Source: Gammaproteobacteria bacterium (lineage in GTDB: Bacteria > Pseudomonadota > Gammaproteobacteria > GCA-2400775). Taken from it: DNA of 59,562 nt. Below are positions 24,407 to 32,842 of this stretch, piece by piece. The position numbers were made by a program, and so were the translations under genes. Where the stretch lies: NCBI GenBank assembly GCA_013151045.1, contig JAADIY010000010.1, positions 1 through 59,562 on the forward strand, given 5' to 3'. Every line of letters starts with the position of its first letter. Position 1 is the first letter of the stretch. The notes under the pieces were generated by a model, which was not told the origin of the DNA, did no database searches, and saw only the letters and a list, made by a program, of their open reading frames with translations.

Positions 24407-24898
24407 ATGAAACCAAAAGTCGCGATCATTATGGGATCGAAGAGTGATTGGCCTACTATGCAAGCTGCTGCTGAAGCGCTTGATCAATTGTCTGTGTCCT
24501 ATCACGTTGAAGTGGTGTCGGCGCATCGTACACCTGATCGTTTGATGGATTTTTCTGCTGGTGCGGTTGACGCGGGTTTTGAAATCATTATTGCCGGAGC
24601 CGGTGGCGCCGCGCATTTGCCGGGCATGGTTGCCTCTAAGACGCGTTTACCTGTGCTTGGTGTGCCTGTACAAAGCAAGGCGCTAAATGGTATGGATAGT
24701 CTTTTGTCGATTGTACAAATGCCTAAAGGGATTGCGGTAGGGACTTTAGCTATCGGCGTAAGCGGTGCTTACAATGCCGGTTTGTTAGCCTGTCAAATGT
24801 TGGCGAATAATGATGTTAATCTCGCTGGCCGTTTAGATGAATTTCGCGCCATACAAACAGATACTGTTTTAGAGCAACCGGATCCTCGAGACTGCTGA
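24407..24898 (+). CDS. purE: N5-carboxyaminoimidazole ribonucleotide mutase
   Basis: 163 residues, class I PurE. It moves the carboxylate of N5-CAIR to C4, a step of purine synthesis. Motifs: [25 protein letters not shown] and [13 protein letters not shown], then [18 protein letters not shown]. It forms a pair with purK, but a 295-bp inverted-repeat element now lies between the two. Start with a fair GTGGAG ribosome site. Confidence 0.96.
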   Translation: MKPKVAIIMGSKSDWPTMQAAAEALDQLSVSYHVEVVSAHRTPDRLMDFSAGAVDAGFEIIIAGAGGAAHLPGMVASKTRLPVLGVPVQSKALNGMDSLLSIVQMPKGIAVGTLAIGVSGAYNAGLLACQMLANNDVNLAGRLDEFRAIQTDTVLEQPDPRDC

Positions 24899-24905
24899 TG
24901 TTGGA

Positions 24906-25200
24906 GCCTGTGTGCATAGTTCAGATCATAGTGTTACTCCCCAGATTCGGCCAGGCTAGGTGCGAGGATGGAATTTAGTGGTTCTCAATGAAAGACGAGC
25001 AACGATGATTGGCCAAATCTGGGGAGTAACTCGAAGGGAAGAGGCTATTTTCCCGCACGCCTACGTTGCACCCCAAGGGCACGTTGCACCCCAAGGGCAC
25101 GTTGTACCTCTCTTATGGATATTAAGTAGACGATGGTCGTTACGCCTTGGCGGTCGAAAAAATAGTCGTCTTCGCTGTGTTATGAACTATGCACACAGGC
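24906..25200. repeat. 295-bp inverted-repeat (MITE-like) element between purE and purK
   Basis: Perfect 18-bp terminal inverted repeats, GCCTGTGTGCATAGTTCA at 24906-24923 and its complement at 25183-25200, enclose a second 21-bp inverted pair with one mismatch (24933-24953 / 25010-25030) and 18-bp tandem repeats. No transposase is inside. The right arm contains the purK start codon. Outside, no target duplication is apparent. Confidence 0.7.
25063..25108. repeat. 18-bp tandem repeat, two and a half copies
   Basis: ACGTTGCACCCCAAGGGC at 25063-25080 and 25081-25098, then a partial ACGTTGTACC. It lies within the purE-purK inverted-repeat element. Confidence 0.85.
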
Positions 25201-26265
25201 CCTAAATTGTGGGTGTTGGGCAATGGCCAGCTCGGGGCCATGCTCAAGCACGCTGGCGAGTCTATCGATATTGAGGTGATTCCGCTTGCTATCGACAGTG
25301 ATGGTAAGCCACCGGTCTTAGATTCTGCTGATAGTGTTACGGCCGAGCGAGAGCATTGGCCGGCTAACCCTATTGCCGACCAGTTATTTCAACATGCAAA
25401 TTTTTCTAGTCGTCGAGCGTTTACTGAAATTGCTGATCGTTGCAATGAAAAAACTTTGTTTGACCGTTTAGGTCTAGCGAATACACCTTGGTGTTTGGTT
25501 AACGATCAAACTAGTGTTGGTGATTTGTATGAAAAGTTAGGTAATAAAATTGTATTGAAGCGTCGTTCTGGTGGTTATGACGGTAAAGGCCAGCAATGGC
25601 TGCGAGCAACGGACAACGACGATATTCCAGCAGACTGGCACGGTAATGCTATAGCCGAGCAAGCAATTGCGTTTGATGAAGAAGTATCGTTGATTGGTGC
25701 GCGCAATGCTTCGGGTCAATCTATTTTTTATCCTTTGACTCTTAATTTGCATCAAGACGGAATTTTGCTCGCTTCGTTGGCACCTCTTGATCGATTGCAG
25801 CCTTATCAAGACCAAGCAGAATTCATGCTGGCTAAGTTGATGGACGAGCTTGATTACATTGGTGTGTTGACCATGGAGTGTTTTCGTTTAGGTGATCAGC
25901 TGATGATCAACGAGGTGGCGCCACGGGTTCATAATAGTGGTCATTGGACAATGGATGGTGCTTCGCTAAGCCAATTCGATTTGCATGTACGTGCGGTGAT
26001 GGCTTTGCCTATTAGTCAGCCAGATATTATTGGTAAATCAGTCATGATCAATCTCTTGGGTTTAGAATGGAACCCGCTTTGGTCGACTGTGCCGTATGCT
26101 TCGGTTTATTGGTATGACAAAGAGGTGTTGCCGGGCAGAAAGTTGGGCCATATCAATTTGAATGTTCAAAGTCGTACTCAGCTTGATGATGCTTTGTCTG
26201 TGCTTAGCGGTTTGCTAAGTGACCGTTATCATCCTATATATGATTGGCTAAGAAGCAATTTTTAG
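25189..26265 (+). CDS. purK: N5-carboxyaminoimidazole ribonucleotide synthase
   Basis: 358 residues, ATP-grasp enzyme making N5-CAIR from AIR, bicarbonate and ATP, the substrate of PurE. Visible: LWVLGNGQLGAMLKHAGE at the amino end, KIVLKRRSGGYDGKGQQW (ATP-grasp), EVSLIGARN, MECFRLGDQLMINEVAPRVH and NSGHWTMDGAS. The start ATG (and codons MHTG) lie in the right arm of the inverted-repeat element, upstream of the conserved fold. No clear ribosome site is seen. Confidence 0.95.
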   Translation: MHTGPKLWVLGNGQLGAMLKHAGESIDIEVIPLAIDSDGKPPVLDSADSVTAEREHWPANPIADQLFQHANFSSRRAFTEIADRCNEKTLFDRLGLANTPWCLVNDQTSVGDLYEKLGNKIVLKRRSGGYDGKGQQWLRATDNDDIPADWHGNAIAEQAIAFDEEVSLIGARNASGQSIFYPLTLNLHQDGILLASLAPLDRLQPYQDQAEFMLAKLMDELDYIGVLTMECFRLGDQLMINEVAPRVHNSGHWTMDGASLSQFDLHVRAVMALPISQPDIIGKSVMINLLGLEWNPLWSTVPYASVYWYDKEVLPGRKLGHINLNVQSRTQLDDALSVLSGLLSDRYHPIYDWLRSNF

Positions 26266-26297
26266 TCTAAATCACGGTTTTAAATCACTATTCTAAA

Positions 26298-26774
26298 TTA
26301 TTGGTGCTGATTACTTTCTTGGCAGTCATGGCAGACGCCATGCAATTCTAAGCTACGATCATTGATGAGAAAGCCATATTGTTTTGCGCTTTCTTCCATG
26401 GCAGTGAGTTGCTCAGGCTTAAGTGTTGTTTCTGCAACCGAACCGCATTGGTCACATAATAAAAATTGCGTGGGTTGATGTGCGTGTGAGCATTGAATAT
26501 GGTCGCAAGCAATATAAGTATTATTGGCTTCGATTCGATGAATGAGACCACTATCGCTAAAGAATTCTAAGGCACGGTAAATGGTAGGTGGCTGCGCGTT
26601 AGGCAGGTCATTTGTTTTTAGCAAATCTAATAGTTGGTACGCCGTCATTGGTGTGTCTACTGACAATATTAATGAAAGAATTTGTTGCCGTTGTTGTGTA
26701 AGACGTTTGCCTTGGTTCTGACAGTGGTTGGCGGCGGCTTTTAGTGTCTTGTCTATATCTATTTTTCTACGCAT
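26298..26774 (-). CDS. Fur-family regulator, Zur-like
   Basis: 158 residues from ATG 26774. A longer frame to 26840 would begin inside a palindrome and lacks a ribosome site. The winged helix is RLTQQRQQILSLILSVDTPM..PTIYRALEFFSDSGL. The dimer domain is His-rich (HIQCSHAHQPTQFLLCDQCG), with two CxxC pairs (CDQC, CHDC) for structural zinc. The two pairs and sequence LHGVCHDCQ fit Zur better than Fur. It is convergent with purK. Confidence 0.78.
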   Translation of the reverse strand: MRRKIDIDKTLKAAANHCQNQGKRLTQQRQQILSLILSVDTPMTAYQLLDLLKTNDLPNAQPPTIYRALEFFSDSGLIHRIEANNTYIACDHIQCSHAHQPTQFLLCDQCGSVAETTLKPEQLTAMEESAKQYGFLINDRSLELHGVCHDCQESNQHQ

Positions 26775-26825
26775 AAAATGATCTAAAACTAACGAATTAA
26801 TAGTGCGCTCAATACCCGAGTACAG

Positions 26826-26839
26826 TGTTAATACTAACA
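26826..26839. promoter_or_regulatory. Zur-box-like palindrome before the Fur-family gene
   Basis: TGTTA-ATAC-TAACA has perfect 5-bp arms. It resembles the core of the gammaproteobacterial Zur box (TGTTATANTATAACA) and lies ~55 bp upstream of the chosen start, suggesting autoregulation. Confidence 0.4.
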
Positions 26840-26938
26840 TGACTAGAATGTGGGAGCGTGTAGCTAGCTCTAGCTAGATAGATAGTGTGTCTACGGATGG
26901 GGGTGGGATTTACCGGGTGGGATGTGATTATGCTTCCA

Positions 26939-26964
26939 CCTCTGACCTCGAAAGAGGTCAGAGG
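26939..26964. other. Perfect 11-bp hairpin with GAAA tetraloop
   Basis: CCTCTGACCTC-GAAA-GAGGTCAGAGG. It lies 31 bp after the DUF2892 gene (minus strand). No T-tract follows on either strand, so it may be an mRNA 3'-end stabiliser or a repeat rather than a simple terminator. Confidence 0.65.
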
Positions 26965-26994
26965 GGTCGCTGCTTGGACTTACTAGAAGATCCG

Positions 26995-27369
26995 TTATGC
27001 TGTTGTCTGTTTGCTGTCTTCGTGATGACAAGCAGTCAGACTGTGGTCGTATTCATAACCCTCGTCAGAGATTGGGTTGTGACCCAACATGGCATCGATC
27101 TGATATGGGAAGGTTCCGCAACGGTTACGGTCCGACAGATCACAGGTCTTTGTATGGCCAACGGCATACACAGGATCCCAGCCAAGCATACCCGTCATTA
27201 ACGGGTAGATAGCGAATAGAGCGACATACACTTGCCAAGTGACTACGCTACTATTCAGAATACTGGTGATGGCGCCTCCTACCAGCGTTGCACCAAGCAA
27301 TATACGAGCGACTCGATCGATAAGACCGATGTTATGGACTTCGGCTAGCCTTGCTAATGCCTGTTTCAT
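26995..27369 (-). CDS. DUF2892 (YgaP-type) inner membrane protein
   Basis: 124 residues. The amino half matches the YgaP transmembrane/DUF2892 domain: NIGLIDRVARILLGATLVGG, then a second helix VYVALFAIYPLMTGMLGWDPVY. A His/Cys-rich soluble tail follows (GHTKTCDLSDRNRCG, LTACHHED). No rhodanese domain is fused. Members often neighbour Crp/Fnr regulators, as here (82 bp from one on the same strand). Function unknown. Confidence 0.75.
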   Translation of the reverse strand: MKQALARLAEVHNIGLIDRVARILLGATLVGGAITSILNSSVVTWQVYVALFAIYPLMTGMLGWDPVYAVGHTKTCDLSDRNRCGTFPYQIDAMLGHNPISDEGYEYDHSLTACHHEDSKQTTA

Positions 27370-27450
27370 ATTCCAAGCTTCCTCGGGCGCTACGTTTGAT
27401 GCTTTCGGTTCTGATTTAAACGCAAATAGTAGGAGAGTTCAGTGACTTAA

Positions 27451-28131
27451 TCACATAGCTTCTTCGTTAGCGATTTCATGTAATTTTTTCTGATCGAGTA
27501 ATTTAATCCAGCCGCGATGGAGGTCGACATAATGGTGATGTTCGAATGATTTTAGCACGCGACTAACGACCTCTCTTGCAGTACCAAGTTCTGTTGAAAT
27601 GTCGCTATGGGTAGCATGAATACAGTTAGTTTCGTCGCATGCGCTGAGTAAAAAATGCGCGAGTCGTTGGTCAATATGATGAAATGCAATGGTTTCAATT
27701 AAATGAATGAGTTCGCTAACGCCTTTTTCAAGTGAGGAAAAGACAAACTGTTGAAAACAGCTGGATTTAGCTAATGTTTTAGCAAAGACTTTGGCGCTAA
27801 TGTAGATAAGTTCACTATCGGTTTCGGCAATAGCTTCGCCGGCATAACGTTTGTTGGCTAATAAAGATAAGGTGGTGAGTTCGCAGGTATCACCCGGTTT
27901 TAAGTGATAAAGAGCGATACTATGCCCATTGCTTGTATTTTTCTGTACGCGTATTGAGCCTTTGAGTAGGAAAAAATACCAATGGCATTCGCCGTTGTCA
28001 TGGAAAATAATATCGTGTGCTTTACTATGATGCCGCTGTGTTTTATCTAAACACTTTATCCAGGCGTCATCCTGAATATTCTCTAATAAGGGGTAAGACT
28101 GAAACCAGGATTGTTTGGTTTCTGCATCCAT
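27451..28131 (-). CDS. Crp/Fnr-family transcriptional regulator
   Basis: 226 residues. Cyclic-nucleotide-binding-like domain ~15-130 (WYFFLLKGSIRVQ, LYHLKPGDTCELTTLSLL), a long dimer helix, then a winged helix with recognition region ISTELGTAREVVSRVLKSFE. The amino-terminal cysteine cluster of FNR is missing, so it is not a classic oxygen sensor; it could bind another ligand, or haem like DNR/CooA types. A TGTCA-N6-TGACA site at 30968-30983 is a possible target. The DUF2892 gene follows. Confidence 0.8.
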   Translation of the reverse strand: MDAETKQSWFQSYPLLENIQDDAWIKCLDKTQRHHSKAHDIIFHDNGECHWYFFLLKGSIRVQKNTSNGHSIALYHLKPGDTCELTTLSLLANKRYAGEAIAETDSELIYISAKVFAKTLAKSSCFQQFVFSSLEKGVSELIHLIETIAFHHIDQRLAHFLLSACDETNCIHATHSDISTELGTAREVVSRVLKSFEHHHYVDLHRGWIKLLDQKKLHEIANEEAM

Positions 28132-28140
28132 GTGAGTACT

Positions 28141-29265
28141 CTAGTGATTGCTTTCCAAAAATTTTTTATTTAATTTAACCCTGTCGAGATAGGCCTGCCT
28201 TGCAATAGCAATGTCTTCGAGAAAATAAGGCAGTTCTTTTAGTAGCAACGCTTGCGGTCCGTCGACGAGAGCTTTTTCTGGTGCAGGATGGAAATCAGCT
28301 AAGATCATATTTGCGCCAGCAACAACGCCTTGTGCTGTGACATGTGAGATATCTAATATGCCGTCTGAGCTGGCGATGCGTGTGCCGACTGAATGCGAGC
28401 AGTCAATACAAACAGGCATGCGCGTGAGACGTTTCACTACAGGGACATGAGCAAAATCGACGAAATTACGATGTGGGTCGCCCAGATGTGTCTTCATGCC
28501 GCGAAGACAAAATACGATGCGGCTATTGCCTTCGCTGGCAAGATATTCTGCAGCGTTGAGCGATTCTTCTAAGGTAATACCAAAACCGCGTTTTAAGAGT
28601 ACGGGGTATTCATTTTGTCTGCCCACGCTTTTTAATAATTCAAAGTTTTGAGTATTACGTGTGCCTATTTGTAGTATGACGCCAGTCGGGTTTCCTGTCT
28701 GATTAAGTGCCTGATGAATTTCTTCGACGTGTGATTCGTGAGTGACTTCCATGGCGATGACTTTGATACCGTACTTGCCAGCCAGCTCAAAGACATAAGG
28801 CAGGCAGCTTGCGCCATGGCCTTGGAATGCATAGGGGCTGGTACGTGGCTTATAGGCGCCCATACGTGTGCAGTGTTGGCCGTTTTCTTGTAGTGCGCGC
28901 ATCATGGCTTCGACGTGTCCGGGTGTATCAACAGCGCATAAGCCAGCAAATACGTTGAGTGTGTCTTGACCAAAAGTGACACAGTTGTATTCAAAGTTGG
29001 CACCGCGAAGGTCGTTGGTGTGCCGACCTAGTACGCGGTATTCGGCAGAAACACGAATAGCATGTTCGACTCCGGGTAATGCTGAAATTGTGTCAATGGG
29101 TAGAGGCTTGGTATCACCGATCAAATAAATCTCAGTGAGTGATTGCTGCTGACCTTTGACTTCATGCGTGCGGACTAGAACGCCAGGGTAGCTGTTAAGG
29201 TGGTCAACAATTGTGCGGTAGCGCTGATCATCCGTACTGAGATTAGGCTCGAGAATAACTATCAT
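28141..29265 (-). CDS. 3-deoxy-7-phosphoheptulonate synthase, type I-beta
   Basis: 374 residues. It joins phosphoenolpyruvate and erythrose 4-phosphate at the entry of the shikimate pathway. A ferredoxin-like regulatory domain is at ~1-75, then the barrel with MGAYKPRTSPYAFQG, VLLKRGFGITLEESLNAAEY, CLRGMKTH, CIDCSHSVGTR and DFHPAPEKALVDG. This I-beta form differs from the E. coli AroF/G/H type. It supplies the pathway that aroA, pheA and tyrA of this window continue. It ends 9 bp upstream of the Crp/Fnr gene. Confidence 0.9.
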   Translation of the reverse strand: MIVILEPNLSTDDQRYRTIVDHLNSYPGVLVRTHEVKGQQQSLTEIYLIGDTKPLPIDTISALPGVEHAIRVSAEYRVLGRHTNDLRGANFEYNCVTFGQDTLNVFAGLCAVDTPGHVEAMMRALQENGQHCTRMGAYKPRTSPYAFQGHGASCLPYVFELAGKYGIKVIAMEVTHESHVEEIHQALNQTGNPTGVILQIGTRNTQNFELLKSVGRQNEYPVLLKRGFGITLEESLNAAEYLASEGNSRIVFCLRGMKTHLGDPHRNFVDFAHVPVVKRLTRMPVCIDCSHSVGTRIASSDGILDISHVTAQGVVAGANMILADFHPAPEKALVDGPQALLLKELPYFLEDIAIARQAYLDRVKLNKKFLESNH

Positions 29266-29395
29266 ACGTCTCTATCTTCTCGTTTTGTTTGCCAAGTATT
29301 GTGGCACAGTTGAGATGATAAAGGGTATTGTCTTTTTAGTAGAAACTGATGTTAGGCGTACTAGTAGAAGCGCTTGTTTCCAAGAGAGCTTTTCG

Positions 29396-29674
29396 CTAGC
29401 TAGTAATCACGCTGTGAATGACATGTTGATGCTCAAAATACACGGTGAAACCATCATATTTCCAACGAGTGATCGGTGGATTACCAATACTAGGCAATGA
29501 TGCGTCGGCACGACCGAATTTATTTTTGACTTGTTCCATGCTCATGCCAGTGCTGGGTACGGTTATATTGGAACGGTCTCGATAGATACCTTCATCGGCG
29601 AGGACTGCACTGCTAGCGATGAACCCGAACGCGTTAAGAAGGATAATTATTAGTAGTAATTTGCCGCGAATCAT
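29396..29674 (-). CDS. Small exported protein, SmpA/OmlA-like, unknown function
   Basis: 92 residues. A signal peptide (LLLIIILLNAFGFIASSAVL) is followed by a short domain with STGMSMEQVKNKFGRADASL, PPITRWKYDGFTVYFE and HVIHSVI. This pattern (GMTMEQV..FG.P....P.I..W.Y..F.VYFE) recurs in gammaproteobacterial hypothetical proteins and resembles the BamE/SmpA fold. No lipobox Cys, so probably soluble periplasmic. The role is not known. Confidence 0.7.
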   Translation of the reverse strand: MIRGKLLLIIILLNAFGFIASSAVLADEGIYRDRSNITVPSTGMSMEQVKNKFGRADASLPSIGNPPITRWKYDGFTVYFEHQHVIHSVITS

Positions 29675-29792
29675 AGCCTAACCTATTTGTTAATGATCAT
29701 AGTTGGTTTAGCGGTCATTTTCGGACTAATCTGAGTTGAAATATGACGATTATTTCTCAATTTCGCTTGTTTTATTGCTGCTGTGATTATTA

Positions 29793-30842
29793 CTAATGCG
29801 CCGTGGCTTCTGCGAGTTCTGTTTTTGAAATACGTTTGCTGCGGCTGACTTTTGTTTTCGTCAATTTTGCCGCAGAGGGCTTGTTGACCGCGGCAGTTTC
29901 TGTTGACTCTAGGTCGCTAGCATAAACCTCTGTGCGATTTCTTCCCGTACGCTTAGCCTGATAGAGTGCGGCATCTGCTTTTGCAAACAAGCTTTTACCG
30001 TCATCTAGTTGTTCAAAGCTGGCAACTCCTAGGCTGGCACTGATATTAATATCGCCATCTTCATGCGGTATGAGTTGATCTGCAATCGTCTTACGTACGC
30101 GTTCGGCAAGAAGGTGCGCGCCATGTGTATCGGTATTGCTTAAGATGACGACGAATTCTTCGCCACCGTAGCGGAATACGATGTCGCAGCTACGGACTGC
30201 GCTTTGTAAGGCATTGGCAACTTCAACAATGACTTGGTCACCGGTTAAATGACCGTAGTTATCATTAATCTTTTTAAAATGATCAATATCTAAGGTGATT
30301 AATGAGAGGGTGGACCGGCAACGTTTTGCCAGTTCTACTTCGCGCGATAAAGTGGCTTCCATAGCGCGACGGTTATTTAAATTAGTCAGTGGGTCTCTTA
30401 AGGCTGCTGCTAGGGCTTCTTGATATAGCAGCGCATTATTTAATGGATTAACTAAGGTGCAAAGCAAGTTTTCGAGCAAGACAATTTCTGCCTTAGTAAA
30501 GCGTTTGCGCCGAGAAATCGTGATTTCGCCTAGTGTTTTGCCGTGTAATGTCAGTTGGTAGTTGCAGCGATGGCGACCAAGAATGCCATGAACAAGGTTT
30601 ATTTTGCTTTCTTTATGGCTGTATTCCAGCGAGCTGGAGCCAAACATATCTAACAGGCCATCATAGAAGGCTTGTATCACTATATGAATATCAAGGCTGG
30701 TCTGTAATGCCCCTGATATTCGGAAGAGTGCGGCAAGTGCTTTGTCTTCAGTCTTCCGTGACTGCTCTGCATGCTGATCAAAAAGTGCTTGGTCAGCAGT
30801 TACCTGTCGCATGGTATCGCTAATTGGCTGCTGTAATGACAT
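29793..30842 (-). CDS. Diguanylate cyclase (GGDEF)
   Basis: 349 residues. A soluble amino-terminal region (~30-140) looks like a degenerate GAF sensor. The GGDEF domain (~148-310) has DPLTNLNNRRAME, DIDHFKKINDNYGH and the active-site GGEEF (226-230). An inhibitory I-site RSCD (217-220) sits exactly five residues before it, so product inhibition is expected. No EAL domain. The Lys/Thr-rich tail is unusual. No membrane helix. Divergent from the GspE/PilB-like gene. Confidence 0.93.
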   Translation of the reverse strand: MSLQQPISDTMRQVTADQALFDQHAEQSRKTEDKALAALFRISGALQTSLDIHIVIQAFYDGLLDMFGSSSLEYSHKESKINLVHGILGRHRCNYQLTLHGKTLGEITISRRKRFTKAEIVLLENLLCTLVNPLNNALLYQEALAAALRDPLTNLNNRRAMEATLSREVELAKRCRSTLSLITLDIDHFKKINDNYGHLTGDQVIVEVANALQSAVRSCDIVFRYGGEEFVVILSNTDTHGAHLLAERVRKTIADQLIPHEDGDINISASLGVASFEQLDDGKSLFAKADAALYQAKRTGRNRTEVYASDLESTETAAVNKPSAAKLTKTKVSRSKRISKTELAEATAH

Positions 30843-30967
30843 TGGTCCGTGGCTCCATAAAGTTACGTAGTGTGTTATGCGATATCTATGCCATGATTAT
30901 TTGGCTATATACATAGGGAGCTATATCACTAACTGTGTGAATTCACGTATAATTTTGTTATAAATTA

Positions 30968-30983
30968 TGTCAATAAATTGACA
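30968..30983. promoter_or_regulatory. TGTCA-N6-TGACA palindrome, candidate Crp-family operator
   Basis: TGTCAAT-AA-ATTGACA is a perfect 16-bp palindrome in the 251-bp region between the diguanylate cyclase and the GspE/PilB-like gene. The spacing and half sites fit Crp/CooA-type regulators. Confidence 0.5.
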
Positions 30984-31093
30984 AAACCTGTATTTAGATT
31001 TTTTTTGTTTACTCTATGTTCATCAGATCAGCGTCAAAATGCTGGGCTAATTGCAGATTGCGCAGATATATAATGGACACTGAGATTATTTAA

Positions 31094-32842
31094 ATGTTGA
31101 TGATGACGGAACATGTAGTCAAGAATGTTGATGACTTAGCAAAGGTTATCGACAATAAATCATCTCCGCAGGCTATGTACCTCGGTGAGGTATTGGTTAA
31201 GTCTAGTCATATCTCAGAAAAACAGCTGGAAGTCGCCTTAGCTCAGCAAATCAAGGAAAACGGCAAGCATATTGGCCGTATATTGGTCGAAATGGGCATG
31301 GCGACCCCTGAGCAAATTAATTCGGCTCTAGCAGTGAAGCTCAATATCCCTCTGATTAAACTTGAAGGTTACGAGGTACCGCCCGAAACCCGATTAAATG
31401 TGCCTACTGATCTTGCTATGCAATACAACATCTTTCCTCTGGGAATTATTGATGGCAAGTTGATAGTGGCAATGGAGAACCCACTCGATCAGCAGGGTAT
31501 TGATGCGCTTCGGTTTAATACCAATCAGCGTGTTGAAGCGGTGATGGTGTCACCAGAAGATATGGCTTTGGCGCTGAGTAAGTTTTATAGCGAGCATGAA
31601 GAAGTAGAAGCCATTGAAGATATGGCATTGGATCCAGTTGAAGATGCCAACGCTAATGAAGCTGTTCATGTCATAGAGCAACAGGCCAAGAAAAAACCGA
31701 TTGTTCGCTTGCTCAATGCTATTGTCTTACAAGCAGTGACTCGAGGGGCATCGGATATTAATGTTCGTCCAGAGCGCGACCGCGTTAACGTCTATTATCG
31801 CATCGATGGAAAAATGCAGTTTTCCCGAGCTTTACACAAGTCATTGTTACCTGCGCTAGTGAGTCGAATAAAAATTATTGGTCAGATGAATATTGCTGAG
31901 CGTCGACTAGCGCAAGATGGTCATGCACGTTTAGTGCGTGGGCAAAAAGTCATTGATTTACGTATCTCTATTATTCCCACCGTACGTGGTGAGAGTGTTG
32001 TCATTCGTATCTTAGACAAAGATGTAGGGCTTAAATCCCTGGTTAAGTTAGGGTTGCAAGCCAGTGAGCTAGCGGCAATACGGTCGATGTTACATCGCCC
32101 GCACGGTTTATTTCTGGTAACTGGCCCGACAGGGTCGGGTAAGTCAACAACTATGTATGCATTGCTCAACGAAGTAAAACAACGTAACCCTCATATCCTG
32201 ACCGTAGAAGATCCGGTTGAATACGATATTGATGGCATCGAGCAGGTTCAGGTTAATAACGTGAAGGGCAATAACTTTGCCACGATCTTGCGACATTTTT
32301 TGCGGCATGATCCTGATGTCATTATGGTCGGTGAAATACGTGATGCAGAAACCGCTGAGATATCAACAAAAGCATCGCTAACCGGACATTTGGTGTTTAG
32401 TACGTTACATACCAATGATGCGCCTAGCGCTGCAACGCGCTTAATTGATATGGGTGTAGAACCTTATTTGTTAGGTTCGACGTTAATGGGCGTTATGGCG
32501 CAACGGTTAATACGCGTTAATTGCCCTAAATGTTTATCAGAAGAAGATGTTAAACCAGCTATTAGGCGGTTATTGAATTTACCACTTGACGAAAAATTTT
32601 ATAGTGGCCAGGGTTGTTCTTCTTGCGGGTATTCAGGTTTTAAAGGGCGTACGACAGTATGCGAATTGATGGTGGTGACACCAGAGATCGCCGCATTGAT
32701 TAGCGAAAGCCGACCTTACAAAGAAATCGCAAGCATGGCCTTAAAGCAAGGGATGCATCGACTAGGTGACAATGTCATTAAGCTTGCCAGGATGAAGCGT
32801 ACATCCATTGAAGAGGCAATGACGATTCGAGTCGAGTCTTAA
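31094..32842 (+). CDS. GspE/PilB-family secretion or pilus ATPase
   Basis: 582 residues. GspE_N-like domain ~30-165 (GEVLVKSSHISEKQLEVALA), then the T2SS ATPase core: Walker A GPTGSGKST (344-352), Asp box TVEDPVEY (370-377), Walker B VIMVGEIRD (409-417), His box LVFSTLHTND, and a zinc tetracysteine (NCPKC, GCSSCG). It powers assembly of type II secretion pseudopili or type IV pili. No other pilus or secretion gene is adjacent, so the partner is unknown. Its stop overlaps hpnE by four bases, convergent. Confidence 0.88.
   Translation: MLMMTEHVVKNVDDLAKVIDNKSSPQAMYLGEVLVKSSHISEKQLEVALAQQIKENGKHIGRILVEMGMATPEQINSALAVKLNIPLIKLEGYEVPPETRLNVPTDLAMQYNIFPLGIIDGKLIVAMENPLDQQGIDALRFNTNQRVEAVMVSPEDMALALSKFYSEHEEVEAIEDMALDPVEDANANEAVHVIEQQAKKKPIVRLLNAIVLQAVTRGASDINVRPERDRVNVYYRIDGKMQFSRALHKSLLPALVSRIKIIGQMNIAERRLAQDGHARLVRGQKVIDLRISIIPTVRGESVVIRILDKDVGLKSLVKLGLQASELAAIRSMLHRPHGLFLVTGPTGSGKSTTMYALLNEVKQRNPHILTVEDPVEYDIDGIEQVQVNNVKGNNFATILRHFLRHDPDVIMVGEIRDAETAEISTKASLTGHLVFSTLHTNDAPSAATRLIDMGVEPYLLGSTLMGVMAQRLIRVNCPKCLSEEDVKPAIRRLLNLPLDEKFYSGQGCSSCGYSGFKGRTTVCELMVVTPEIAALISESRPYKEIASMALKQGMHRLGDNVIKLARMKRTSIEEAMTIRVES

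Noticed and set aside
24960-25205. 81-codon frame with VAPQGH repeats
   Set aside because: It lies wholly in the inverted-repeat element, and its repeats come from the 18-bp DNA tandem repeat.
26887-27201. Plus-strand frames opposite the DUF2892 gene
   Set aside because: They are antisense shadows; the minus strand has clear membrane-domain conservation.
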